Below, piece after piece: positions 9,533 to 18,184 of a stretch of 61,864 nucleotides of DNA. A model generated the notes under the pieces. That model was not told the origin of the DNA. It worked only from the letters and a program-made list of their open reading frames with translations, and made no database searches. How positions within the stretch are numbered: the first letter of the stretch is position 1; each line of letters opens with the position of its first letter. The translations under genes and the position numbers were made by a program. This DNA comes from an uncultured Alphaproteobacteria bacterium (GTDB taxonomy: Bacteria > Pseudomonadota > Alphaproteobacteria > HIMB59 > GCA-002718135): NCBI GenBank assembly GCA_902518895.1, contig CABYHL010000005.1, forward strand, positions 1-61,864, given 5' to 3'.

Positions 9533-10599
9533 TTTAGTTTATCTTTACGGTAATTAGATCGTATTTCATCTAGAAGGATTGATTTAGATTTATCTTTTAC
9601 ATGCCAAAAATCCCATCCATTACAACTTGGGAGTCCTTGTATCTTTGCTCCCATTTGATGAATAGAACCTGTTAAATCTTTTATTTTAAGCGTACCGTCA
9701 ATACTGACCGTTGCTTTAAAGCGTTCTTTTTTATCTGTTAATACTGCACCTGGTGGAATAATTCCTTGCTCGACTAATTCACCAAAAGGTACTTTTGGTA
9801 ATTCTTTTCTGCTCTTTGCAATAGTGACAACTTCTTTTTTCAATACTTTTGTATTCTTTAATCGTTCTTTTGAAAGTTTAACATAATCTTTATCTTTTTC
9901 TATGCCAATAAAGTTACGTTGTAATTTCTTTGCAACAACAGCTGTTGTCCCACTTCCTGAAAAAGGATCAAGAACAATATCACCTTTGTTTGTTGAGGCT
10001 AATAGAATTCGGTAGAGTAGAGCTTCTGGTTTTTGTGTTGGGTGTGATCGTTGATTGTTATCTTTGCGTAATCTTTCTTTCCCTGAACAAATAGGAATAT
10101 ACCAGTCACTACGCATTTGTTTTCCTTCATTTAGTTCTTTGAGATTTTGATAGTTGAATGTGTATTTCGCTTCTCTTGATGTTGTGCACCATAAAAGTGT
10201 TTCATGGGCATTTGTGAAACGTGTACCACGAAAGTTTGGCATAGGGTTTGTTTTATGCCAAATAATATCATTTAAGATCCATAAGCCTTCATCTTGGATT
10301 GCAGAACCTACACGTAAAATATTATGATAACTCCCTATGACCCAAAGCGCTCCACCTTTTTTTAGAACACGTTTACATTCACTAAGCCATGCATTGGTAA
10401 ATTGATCATATTCTTTATATGTGCTAAATTTATCCCAATCTTGTGTAACAGCTTCGACCGTTGTTTGATCAGGTCTATATAATGTATCCTTTAATTGAAG
10501 ATTATAGGGTGGATCAGCAAAAATAAGATCAACCGAATGATCTTTTAATTTTTTCATTTCCTTAATGGAATCACCTAGGATAATTTGATTTTTCTTCAT
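9529..10599 (-). CDS. ccrM: CcrM-type DNA adenine N6-methyltransferase (GANTC)
   Basis: The 356-residue protein has the beta-class order: catalytic DPPY (residues 29-32) near the N terminus and the SAM-binding '[10 protein letters not shown]' motif (about 209-218) further on. The C-terminal extension of about 80 residues ('[17 protein letters not shown]' onward) is typical of CcrM and resembles the RAMA-type domain. CcrM methylates GANTC in Alphaproteobacteria and couples gene expression to replication. The gene appears monocistronic: a terminator lies upstream of it (10704-10726) and its leader contains several GANTC sites. The family assignment is strong; GANTC specificity is inferred from family and length. 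Confidence 0.92.
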   Translation of the reverse strand: MKKNQIILGDSIKEMKKLKDHSVDLIFADPPYNLQLKDTLYRPDQTTVEAVTQDWDKFSTYKEYDQFTNAWLSECKRVLKKGGALWVIGSYHNILRVGSAIQDEGLWILNDIIWHKTNPMPNFRGTRFTNAHETLLWCTTSREAKYTFNYQNLKELNEGKQMRSDWYIPICSGKERLRKDNNQRSHPTQKPEALLYRILLASTNKGDIVLDPFSGSGTTAVVAKKLQRNFIGIEKDKDYVKLSKERLKNTKVLKKEVVTIAKSRKELPKVPFGELVEQGIIPPGAVLTDKKERFKATVSIDGTLKIKDLTGSIHQMGAKIQGLPSCNGWDFWHVKDKSKSILLDEIRSNYRKDKLN

Positions 10600-10671
10600 A
10601 ATTGATAAAAAGAATCTTTAAGCAGATATGGAATCAGGTCAATTGAGTTATCAACAAGGAGAATCTTTAAG
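10568..10671 (-). promoter_or_regulatory. ccrM leader/promoter region with clustered GANTC sites and a 12-bp direct repeat
   Basis: Four GAATC (GANTC) sites lie at 10568, 10612, 10631 and 10661; the last three are in the gap before ccrM and the first is inside its 5' coding end. Two of them sit in identical copies of AGAATCTTTAAG (10611-10622 and 10660-10671), 49 bases apart. In Caulobacter, ccrM transcription is known to respond to GANTC methylation in its own leader. A minus-strand TTGACC/AAAGAT pair with 17-base spacing is a weak promoter candidate. Confidence 0.55.
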
Positions 10672-10703
10672 TAGGGATAACCTTAAAATTTGGCTAAAAA
10701 CAT

Positions 10704-10726
10704 AAAAAAAGGGGTCCGTAGACCCC
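10704..10726 (-). terminator. Rho-independent terminator after rnhB operon
   Basis: Read on the minus strand, a perfect GGGGTC/GACCCC stem with a four-base loop (10711-10726) is followed by seven T residues (10710-10704). It is oriented to stop transcripts coming from rnhB, about 125 bases beyond its stop codon, and separates that operon from ccrM. Confidence 0.85.
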
Positions 10727-10851
10727 TGGAATAGTTCATCAAATGGGAGGAATGATGAAAGCTGATTTATATTTAGTCTTTGTCGCATCTTTTTGAAGCA
10801 TAATAAAATGATATTTGGTATGCATTATTTGCATGAATAATTTTGGGTAAT

Positions 10852-11466
10852 TTATTTTTTTAATAAAGATTTAATTGGTTCAAATGATTTTCGGTGAAAC
10901 TGAGTTACACCGTGTTTATGTATTGCATCAATATGTTTTTTAGTTCCATAACCTGCATTTTTTTTCCAATCATAAAATGTAAACTTACTATCAAGTATGC
11001 TCATTAGTCGATCACGGTGAACTTTTGCAATAATAGATGCACTTGCGATCGATAAAGATTTTTTATCTCCGCCTATTATAGATTTTTCATTTTGATAATT
11101 TAATGAAAAGTTTCCATCAATTATAAGATGTGGATTTTTAAAATTAAATTTATCTATTACTCTTTTCATCGATAATTTTGTTGCTTCCAAAATATTAATT
11201 GTATCTATTTCTTCTACACTTGCATACCCTAAGTAATATTGAAGCTTTTTTTCTTTTTGTAATTTTTTAAAAAATAAGAATAATTTTTCTCTTTGTTTTG
11301 CTGTATGTTTCTTTGAGTCAGTAATGGGTATTTCTGATTCTAAATCATCATAATCAGAAAAATAACATCCACAACTCACCACTGGGCCTGCTAATGGACC
11401 TCTACCTACTTCATCTAAACCAATTACAGGTCCATTAATTGATTTCTCTATAGAAAAATCAGTCAC
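10852..11466 (-). CDS. rnhB: Ribonuclease HII
   Basis: The 204-residue protein has the RNase HII signature 'GLDEVGRGPLAGPVV' with metal-binding Asp18-Glu19, a further Asp in 'LIIDGN' (about 116), and 'ASIIAKVHRDR' and 'GYGTKKH' near the C terminus. It removes ribonucleotides from RNA-DNA hybrids and junctions. The start overlaps the moaB stop by one base, so it is the last gene of the udg-slt-moaB-rnhB operon. Length is normal. In many Alphaproteobacteria rnhB also lies next to ccrM, as here. Confidence 0.95.
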   Translation of the reverse strand: MTDFSIEKSINGPVIGLDEVGRGPLAGPVVSCGCYFSDYDDLESEIPITDSKKHTAKQREKLFLFFKKLQKEKKLQYYLGYASVEEIDTINILEATKLSMKRVIDKFNFKNPHLIIDGNFSLNYQNEKSIIGGDKKSLSIASASIIAKVHRDRLMSILDSKFTFYDWKKNAGYGTKKHIDAIHKHGVTQFHRKSFEPIKSLLKK

Positions 11467-11993
11467 TATTTTTCATTTAATCTTGGCATGATTTCAACAA
11501 AATTACAGGGCTTATGTCTAATGTCTAATTGATATTGTAAAATTTCATCCCAGCCATCTTTGCATGCACCTGTTGATCCAGGTAAACAAAAAACATACGT
11601 ACTATTTATTAAGGCTGCAACTGCTCGTGATTGAATTGCCGATGTACCAATTTTTTCAAAACTAACTTGGCGAAATAATTCACCAAATCCATCGATATGT
11701 TTACTAGCAATAGCGTTTACAGCTTCCGGTGTAGTATCTCTTCCTGTGAGTCCAGTCCCACCAGTTGTAATAATGCAATCAATGTCTTCTTCTTTTGACA
11801 TTGTATCTAAGGTATCTTTTATTTGAGAAACGTCATCTGGGATAATTATACGTTTAATCATTGTGTGACCAGCATCAGTAATACGCTGTTCTAATGTATC
11901 ACCAGATGTATCATTTTCTTTAGTTCTTGAATCTGAAATTGTAATAACAGCAATATTAATTGGAACAAATTCTAGAGAAGTATCAATTGGCAT
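11466..11993 (-). CDS. moaB: Molybdenum cofactor biosynthesis protein B (MoaB/MogA family)
   Basis: The 175-residue protein carries the MoCF-binding signatures 'ITISDSRT', 'DCIITTGGTGLTGRD' and 'CLPGSTGACKDGW'. The family adenylylates molybdopterin before molybdenum insertion, and some MoaB paralogues have lost this activity. It lies 6 bases after slt and overlaps rnhB by one base. No other molybdenum cofactor genes are in the window, so its pathway partners are elsewhere or the protein has another job. Confidence 0.9.
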   Translation of the reverse strand: MPIDTSLEFVPINIAVITISDSRTKENDTSGDTLEQRITDAGHTMIKRIIIPDDVSQIKDTLDTMSKEEDIDCIITTGGTGLTGRDTTPEAVNAIASKHIDGFGELFRQVSFEKIGTSAIQSRAVAALINSTYVFCLPGSTGACKDGWDEILQYQLDIRHKPCNFVEIMPRLNEK

Positions 11994-11999
11994 AATGTA

Positions 12000-13745
12000 T
12001 TAATAAAGTGGATCATTTCCATTTGCTAGCATTTTTAGGGAGCGCATTTCTTTATTGTTTTTATTTTGGTAAATCCAATATTTTGTTAAGATCTTTTCTA
12101 TGAACCACCTTGTTTCTCTTGATGGAATACTTTCCATAAAGAAAAGTGAGTCTTCCATATAATTTGTTTCATTTTTCCATTTTTGTAAATTTCCTGGACC
12201 ACCATTATATGCTGCTGCAAGAAATATAAGATTTCTTGAAACCTGCTCTAGATCTAGAAGATATGTTAAGTATTCTTGTCCAACCTCTAAATTTATCTCT
12301 GGATTTTTAAGAATGTTACTATTGCTTTGTTTTACGTCTTTACTTGTTGTAATAAATTTAGCTGTTGAAGGTAAAACTTGCATTAACCCTATGGCACCGT
12401 CTTTACTTTTAGCTTTTATATTAAACATCGATTCTTGATGCATAAAGGCGTGGAGTAATTCTTTTTCTAATTTGAAACCATCTCGTGGTTTCCAAACACT
12501 AGTTGGGTAGTAGAGGTAGGTTGGAATATCCATACCAAAATTTTCTAGCTTATTGACAATTTTTAATTGAGTATAGGCAAGATCAAAATTTTCAGCAATT
12601 TGAATAGACTCCTTTGCTATTTCCTTATTTAATATGGAATTGATATGAACAATTTCCTTTTCTAATTCATCCGCAAAACCAACCTGTATCAGTGTCTGTA
12701 TTCTTTTTCCTGCTGGTATATTTAAAATAGTACTATTATTTTTATTAAGATCAGTATGCTCTACCCATTCTATTTTTTCATCTACACCTAATATTTCTAA
12801 TGCAAGCATTCCGTAAAAACTATTTGGATTATTTGATGCTCGCTTTAACCAAAAATTAATATCATCATAACGACCAAGTTTTGCATATGATCTAGCTGTC
12901 CAAAAACTTCCTGACGTTTGATGCCATGCATCATCTTTTAAACTAATCGAAAAGAGAGAAAAATATTTTGCAGCATCTTCATATTTTTCTAATCTCCAAG
13001 AACATAGACCGGCTGTCCAAGCTGCATAAGGAACATATTTAGCAGAATTAACAAGAGCTTCAGAAGCATATTGAATTGCTAAGTCATTTTTATTTGCTAA
13101 GAAATATCCTTTCGCTATTAATTCTTTTTGTTGATCTATCTCAACTTGATCTAATAATAGATCTACATCTCTTTGATTTAATAGTTGTACTGCTCCTGTT
13201 GGCCAACCCTTATTCACTCTTGATTTGATACCATTAATTAATTTTCTTTTTTCAGCTCTCTGATTGATGGATAGTTTCTTTGAACTTTTATATTTACTAG
13301 TTTTTTTACTGGTTACCTGTTCTGATTCTATACCAATTGGAGCGCTAGGTTTAGTTGGACTTTTATAACCGGCTGGCATTCTTCGAATAGCCAATTTATA
13401 AATTTGTTTTGCTTGAGGGTGATCATTATATTTTTTAAGCCAATAATATAATTCTAAATACTTTGATCGATAACAATTAGGATGTAAAAATTTCTGCGCA
13501 TAAATATGACCAAGCAAAGATTTATTTTTTATTTTTAAAATAAAATTATTTGCGCTTTTCCATTTGCATTTTTCCTGAAATTTATAAGCTTGTTGATAAT
13601 TATATACATCTTCTTCACTAAGAACTTTTGTTGAGAAAATATTATCATATTTGATGACTATATCTTGTTGATATGCATAGATTTGTTTCGAAAAAAATAT
13701 GAAGAATATAAAAAAACAAATAATAGAAAATTTTTTATGATTCAT
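12000..13745 (-). CDS. slt: Soluble lytic murein transglycosylase
   Basis: This 581-residue protein has a signal peptide (first about 24 residues), a long alpha-superhelical middle, and a C-terminal lysozyme-like SLT domain. The domain shows catalytic Glu in 'AFMHQESMF' (about residue 438), 'GAIGLMQVLPSTA' and 'AAAYNGGPGN'. It cleaves the MurNAc-GlcNAc bond of peptidoglycan, producing 1,6-anhydro products in the periplasm. It overlaps the upstream udg gene by 11 bases. Size and domain order match the Slt70 class. Confidence 0.92.
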   Translation of the reverse strand: MNHKKFSIICFFIFFIFFSKQIYAYQQDIVIKYDNIFSTKVLSEEDVYNYQQAYKFQEKCKWKSANNFILKIKNKSLLGHIYAQKFLHPNCYRSKYLELYYWLKKYNDHPQAKQIYKLAIRRMPAGYKSPTKPSAPIGIESEQVTSKKTSKYKSSKKLSINQRAEKRKLINGIKSRVNKGWPTGAVQLLNQRDVDLLLDQVEIDQQKELIAKGYFLANKNDLAIQYASEALVNSAKYVPYAAWTAGLCSWRLEKYEDAAKYFSLFSISLKDDAWHQTSGSFWTARSYAKLGRYDDINFWLKRASNNPNSFYGMLALEILGVDEKIEWVEHTDLNKNNSTILNIPAGKRIQTLIQVGFADELEKEIVHINSILNKEIAKESIQIAENFDLAYTQLKIVNKLENFGMDIPTYLYYPTSVWKPRDGFKLEKELLHAFMHQESMFNIKAKSKDGAIGLMQVLPSTAKFITTSKDVKQSNSNILKNPEINLEVGQEYLTYLLDLEQVSRNLIFLAAAYNGGPGNLQKWKNETNYMEDSLFFMESIPSRETRWFIEKILTKYWIYQNKNNKEMRSLKMLANGNDPLY

Positions 13746-14445
13746 TTTTCAATTTTTCTTGTAACATTTGTAAATCTTCCCAAGATTGTTTTTTATATTG
13801 AGGAGATCGAAGTAAAAAAGCTGGATGATAAGAGGCTATTGTAGGAATGCCTTCTTCTAAATTGAGTGATTTGTATTCATGCCATTTACCTCTTAGTTTT
13901 CCAAGTGCGAGAGGGGTTGATAAAATGGCTTTTGCTGCGACACCACCTAATAGGAAGATATATCTAGGTTTAATGATATCAATTTGTCTTTGCAAAAACG
14001 GTAAAAATTCTAAAATTTCATCGTCATTAGGCGTCCTATTTTCGGCTGGACGCCAATTAACTACATTAGTAATATAAACGTCTTCTCTTTGTAAATTAAT
14101 GGCCAAAAGCATTTTATTTAATAGCTGTCCAGCTCTTCCAACGAATGGAATTCCTTGTTCATCCTCATCCCTACCTGGCGCTTCACCAATTAACATTACT
14201 TTTGCATTTAAGTTACCATCATAAACTACTAAATTTTTTGCTATTTTTTGGAGAGCAGATTTATGATTTTTAAGATCTTTAATAACACTATCAATTTTAG
14301 ATTTTTTATCCCCAGTATCCTTGTCGAAACTAGGCTGCTCTAATTTTTTCTCATTTTCAAACCAGTTTCTAGGAGAATCTTGAAGAAAATAATTTACCCC
14401 TGAATTAATAATAAATTCTAAATTTTTTTTATTTGATTGATTCAT
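13735..14445 (-). CDS. Family 4-type uracil-DNA glycosylase lacking cysteines
   Basis: The 236-residue protein shows the UDG family 4/5 motifs: 'GEAPG' (87-91) with 'GIPFVGRAGQLL', 'ITNVVNWRP' (about 126-133), and 'HPAFLLR' (207-213). It should excise uracil from DNA to start base-excision repair. Classical family 4 enzymes bind a [4Fe-4S] cluster through four cysteines; this protein contains no cysteine anywhere, and the usual 'KCRPP' position is Trp131. An N-terminal extension of about 60 polar residues precedes the domain. It is first in the operon, 47 bases from the divergent TPR gene. Confidence 0.85.
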   Translation of the reverse strand: MNQSNKKNLEFIINSGVNYFLQDSPRNWFENEKKLEQPSFDKDTGDKKSKIDSVIKDLKNHKSALQKIAKNLVVYDGNLNAKVMLIGEAPGRDEDEQGIPFVGRAGQLLNKMLLAINLQREDVYITNVVNWRPAENRTPNDDEILEFLPFLQRQIDIIKPRYIFLLGGVAAKAILSTPLALGKLRGKWHEYKSLNLEEGIPTIASYHPAFLLRSPQYKKQSWEDLQMLQEKLKNES

Positions 14446-14492
14446 GTAAAATTACAATTATCTATTCATAGTGTAACTATACTATATTTGAA

Positions 14493-15803
14493 ATGGTTAA
14501 TTTAATTAAAACACTACAATTTATCTTAATTTTTCTGGTTATTAATTCTGGAGCTTTAGCTTTAACTAGCTCATCTTTTTTAATCTCACAATCTGCCTTT
14601 AATAATTATGATTATAGTTCCACTTTATTTAAATTTAATATGGATAAAGTCACCCTATCTCAAGACAGTCTTTTAGATAAAGCTATTGCTGCAATAATTA
14701 CAGAGGATCTAGTTTTAGCTTTAAAAATTGCTGATAAAATCTTAAGTGAAAACAAAAATAACCCAGAAGCCTTAATTATAAAAACCACATCTCTTTACAA
14801 AGATAAAAAATTTAAAGACATCATTGAACTAAGAGATAATATGCTGCAACCAAGTGAATTATTAGACTTTATTTTTTTTGCTGATAACAGACTTAAAAAT
14901 AATAGTACTATAAGTAATGCTCTAGTTGAATTGGTATCATCCTCATATTCAAATAATGAACAAAGTCGTTTAAATTATAATTTTTTATTATTTTACACCT
15001 CACTCGCAAAAATACTTGACCCAAAAAACGACAGAGCAATGATTATTAAAGCAGAGTTATTTTCGCAAGTTGGACAAGATAAAGTTGCATCAGATATATA
15101 TGCGAAGATAGATAAAGAAAGTATTTATTATTTAGATGCTCAGAATAGTCTTGCTAGACATTACTTATTCAATAATACCTATGAGGAAGCTGAAACTAAA
15201 ATTAAAACATTAGTTGAAAATAATAACAATAATTATTCTCTTAAAAAAACTTTAGGTGATTTTTATCGTTACAATAAAAAGTATGATTTAGCTTTAGATG
15301 TTTATGATGAAATGATTAAAGAAAACCAGGATGATCTCTGGAATATTTTTTATATGAGAGGTATTTGCTACGAACAAAAAGATGAATGGGACTTAGCTGA
15401 AAAAGATTTTCTACGATCCTTAGAGATTAAACCCGGAACACCAAATGTTTTAAATTATCTTGCATACGGTTGGGTTGAAAGAAATATTAAATTAGACCGT
15501 TCTTTGAAAATGTTAGAGGAGGCTTACAAAGCTAACCCTGATAATTTTTATATTATAGATAGTTTAGCGTGGGCTCATTTTAAAAAAAATAATCTTTCAG
15601 AAGCAGCAAGGTTAATGGAAAAGGTAATAGATATTGCCCCTGGTGAAGCAATATCTCTAGACCATCTTGGTGATATTTATTATGCTATGAATAGAAAAAG
15701 AGAAGCAATTCATTTTTGGCAACAAGCGTTAGAGTTGGCTGAGCCAGAAGATGAAATAACTGAAGATGTTCAAAGCAAATTAGATAATATTAATGCCGGA
15801 TAA
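14493..15803 (+). CDS. Secreted tetratricopeptide-repeat protein
   Basis: The 436-residue product has a signal peptide (about 1-23) and TPR helices over most of its length. The clearest, about residues 250-425, include 'LGDFYRYNKKYDLALDVYDE', 'CYEQKDEWDLAEKDFLRSLE' and 'LGDIYYAMNRKREAIHFWQQ'. TPR proteins are scaffolds; no catalytic motif is visible. A TPR gene directly before ispE, here overlapping it by 11 bases, is a familiar alphaproteobacterial arrangement. It may act at the periplasmic side or outer membrane, but the role is unknown. Confidence 0.85.
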   Translation: MVNLIKTLQFILIFLVINSGALALTSSSFLISQSAFNNYDYSSTLFKFNMDKVTLSQDSLLDKAIAAIITEDLVLALKIADKILSENKNNPEALIIKTTSLYKDKKFKDIIELRDNMLQPSELLDFIFFADNRLKNNSTISNALVELVSSSYSNNEQSRLNYNFLLFYTSLAKILDPKNDRAMIIKAELFSQVGQDKVASDIYAKIDKESIYYLDAQNSLARHYLFNNTYEEAETKIKTLVENNNNNYSLKKTLGDFYRYNKKYDLALDVYDEMIKENQDDLWNIFYMRGICYEQKDEWDLAEKDFLRSLEIKPGTPNVLNYLAYGWVERNIKLDRSLKMLEEAYKANPDNFYIIDSLAWAHFKKNNLSEAARLMEKVIDIAPGEAISLDHLGDIYYAMNRKREAIHFWQQALELAEPEDEITEDVQSKLDNINAG

Positions 15804-16629
15804 AATAATTGAAAAATCACCTGCCAAAATTAATTTATTTTTAAAAATTATAAATAGAAGAGATGATGGTTTTCATAATATTCGTACTGGAATAACATTC
15901 ATTGATCTTTTTGATGAGATAACTGTTCAACCTCACAGCAAATTTCAAGTAATCTATACAGGTAATTTCGCTCCAAAAAATAATCTATTTGAGGATTGCA
16001 TCATTGATAAATTATTTACCTATATAAATGAAGATAAACCCAAACTTCTTTTTACTATATCAAAAAATTTTCCTTATGAGGCAGGTTTAGGTTCAGCATC
16101 CTCTAATGTTGCAAGTGTTATAAAAATTTTAGAAAATCTTGAGATAATAAAAAAGAAAAATATATTTGATTATGTTGATCTCGGTTCAGATATCCCTATT
16201 TTCTTGAATCAAAAAGATGCTCTAGTCAGGGGTAGGGGCGATTTAATTGCTAATGTTCATTTTCCAAAATATTATTTCTTACTAATTAGACCGTCATTCA
16301 AATGTTCGACAAAAAAAATGTATGATTCATTTCAACCTTCAGATTTTGATTATAATGCTGAATTTGATTTAGAAGAAATAAATGATCAAGATTCTGGAAA
16401 TGATTTTGAAAAAATTCTTAAAAAAAATGAACCTGAATTTTTATCAATCATAAATTTCTTAGAGGATTTTGACGATGTTATATTCTCAAGATTAACTGGG
16501 AGTGGTTCTTGTATTTACAGTGTATTTGAAAAAAAAGAGCATGCTGTATACGCACAAAAAAAATTTCAACAAAGTTTTTCAAATCTATGGACACATCTAA
16601 GTGAAAATAATTTGGTTAATCTATTTTAA
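15793..16629 (+). CDS. ispE: 4-(cytidine 5'-diphospho)-2-C-methyl-D-erythritol kinase
   Basis: The 278-residue GHMP kinase phosphorylates CDP-methylerythritol in the non-mevalonate isoprenoid pathway. Visible motifs are 'SPAKINLFL' with the conserved Lys12, the ATP-binding 'GLGSASSN' (98-105), 'DLGSDIPIF' with the catalytic Asp133, and the C-terminal 'RLTGSGSCIYSVF'. It starts inside the TPR gene (11-base overlap). Its 3' end overlaps the convergent ligase gene by 14 bases. Confidence 0.93.
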   Translation: MPDKIIEKSPAKINLFLKIINRRDDGFHNIRTGITFIDLFDEITVQPHSKFQVIYTGNFAPKNNLFEDCIIDKLFTYINEDKPKLLFTISKNFPYEAGLGSASSNVASVIKILENLEIIKKKNIFDYVDLGSDIPIFLNQKDALVRGRGDLIANVHFPKYYFLLIRPSFKCSTKKMYDSFQPSDFDYNAEFDLEEINDQDSGNDFEKILKKNEPEFLSIINFLEDFDDVIFSRLTGSGSCIYSVFEKKEHAVYAQKKFQQSFSNLWTHLSENNLVNLF

Positions 16630-18184
16630 ATTCTTTCTTAAATTCTTTAATTGAAAGCACTTCATTTATTGGCTTGTCCCACCTAATTCTATGAATTCGA
16701 GGAAAACGCATAGCGACGCCTGATTTATGTCTAGTGCTGGGGAATACATCGTCAAAGGCTACTTCTAAAATAATTTCTTTTTTTACTTCTCTTACAGGAC
16801 CAAATTTATTGGTCGTATTATTTCTAATAAATTTATCTAAAACTAATAGCTCTTTATCTGTATAACCGGAATATGCTTTTCCTATAGGAACTAATTCATT
16901 TTCTTTCCAAACACCAAACGTAAAATCTGAATAATATGATGATCTTTTGCCATGTCCTCTTTGAGCATACATTAAAATAGCATCAACTAGTTTTGGATTT
17001 TTTTTCCATTTGTACCAATATCCTTTTTTTCTTCCTGGTAAATATTCACTATTTTTAAGTTTAATCATTACACCCTCATTTAAATCATCATAAAAATTAT
17101 TTTTATATTTAGTTAATTCTTCCCATGTTGAAAAATTAATGATGGTAGATAAATCAATTTGATTAGTTGTATTTTCTTTTTGAAATTTTTCTAAATATTT
17201 TCTTCTTTCAACGAGAGGTAATTTTCTTAAATCTTTTTCTTTATAAAAAAGGATATCATAAGCTCGTATGAAAACAGGAAACTTTTTTTGAAGATCTTTT
17301 GATGCTTTTTTTCTATTTAATCTTTGTTGTAGATCATTAAAACCAGAAGGCTTAAAATTTCCACCCACAAGTAATTCTCCGTCAATAACTGCATCACCTT
17401 TAGAAGTTTCAATTATTTCTGGGAATGCAGATGATATATTATCACCTGTTCTTGAGTATAGTGAAACACTGTTTGATGAAACCATAAGCTGAACTCTAAT
17501 CCCATCCCATTTATATTCTGCTTGAAATTCATTCGCGTTTAATCTTTTAAAATCTTTTTCCTCATCAATAGGATTAGCAAGCATCATAGGATGAAATAAT
17601 TTTTTAAAATCAATTTTTGGTTTTGATGTTTCATTTTTTAACCATTGAAATAAATTTTCATATGGAAATTCTAGACCATGCCAAATTTCTTCAATCTCAT
17701 TTACAGATTTGTTATACAGATCAGCTAAGGCCGTTTTGACTAATCTTTCTGAAACTCCAATGCGTAATCCACCCGTGCAAATTTTAATTAAAGTCCACCT
17801 TTCATTATTAGATAGTTCACTCAAAATTTTACTAAACTCAGTATTAATTTCAGACTTTTTAATTTTTTTTATATTTTCTATTAAGGTAGATAAATTTTGT
17901 GATTTACCCTCTTTTTTTGTTGGCCAAATTAATGATATTGTTTCTGCTAAATCCCCAACATAGTCATATGAGTAATCAAATAAATGTTGATCTACTTGTT
18001 CATAGACAAGTTCTCTAAGTTTAGATGCTTTAATAAATTGAAATGAAAGTTGATCAGATAAAATCGCAAGTGCATATGCACGGTTGATATCAAGTTTATT
18101 AAAATAATCTTGAAGTAATTTAATTTTGGTATTTCGACTTGGTGTTAAAATCAAATTTTGAAGTAAGGAAGAAAATTTTTTCAT
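16616..18184 (-). CDS. ATP-dependent DNA ligase of the Lhr-associated repair cluster
   Basis: The 522-residue protein has an N-terminal ligase domain, a nucleotidyltransferase domain with the adenylation motif 'EYKWDGIR' (Lys near residue 225), 'YSRTGDNI', 'DGELLV', 'EGVMIKL' and 'YWYKWKK', and a C-terminal OB fold ('RFPRIHRIRWDKP'). It seals DNA nicks using ATP, in addition to the NAD-dependent LigA expected elsewhere. Its start overlaps the MBL exonuclease stop by 4 bases. The set ligase, exonuclease, Lhr helicase and metallophosphoesterase is a known bacterial repair gene cluster. Confidence 0.92.
   Translation of the reverse strand: MKKFSSLLQNLILTPSRNTKIKLLQDYFNKLDINRAYALAILSDQLSFQFIKASKLRELVYEQVDQHLFDYSYDYVGDLAETISLIWPTKKEGKSQNLSTLIENIKKIKKSEINTEFSKILSELSNNERWTLIKICTGGLRIGVSERLVKTALADLYNKSVNEIEEIWHGLEFPYENLFQWLKNETSKPKIDFKKLFHPMMLANPIDEEKDFKRLNANEFQAEYKWDGIRVQLMVSSNSVSLYSRTGDNISSAFPEIIETSKGDAVIDGELLVGGNFKPSGFNDLQQRLNRKKASKDLQKKFPVFIRAYDILFYKEKDLRKLPLVERRKYLEKFQKENTTNQIDLSTIINFSTWEELTKYKNNFYDDLNEGVMIKLKNSEYLPGRKKGYWYKWKKNPKLVDAILMYAQRGHGKRSSYYSDFTFGVWKENELVPIGKAYSGYTDKELLVLDKFIRNNTTNKFGPVREVKKEIILEVAFDDVFPSTRHKSGVAMRFPRIHRIRWDKPINEVLSIKEFKKEFKID

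Noticed and set aside
10752..10796. A 14-codon plus-strand ORF (starting ATGATG) behind a GGGAGGA ribosome-binding-like site
   Set aside because: It lies antisense to the rnhB 3' UTR, has no promoter or terminator on its strand, and is too short to judge; the GGAGG may simply be the complement of a CCTCC loop.
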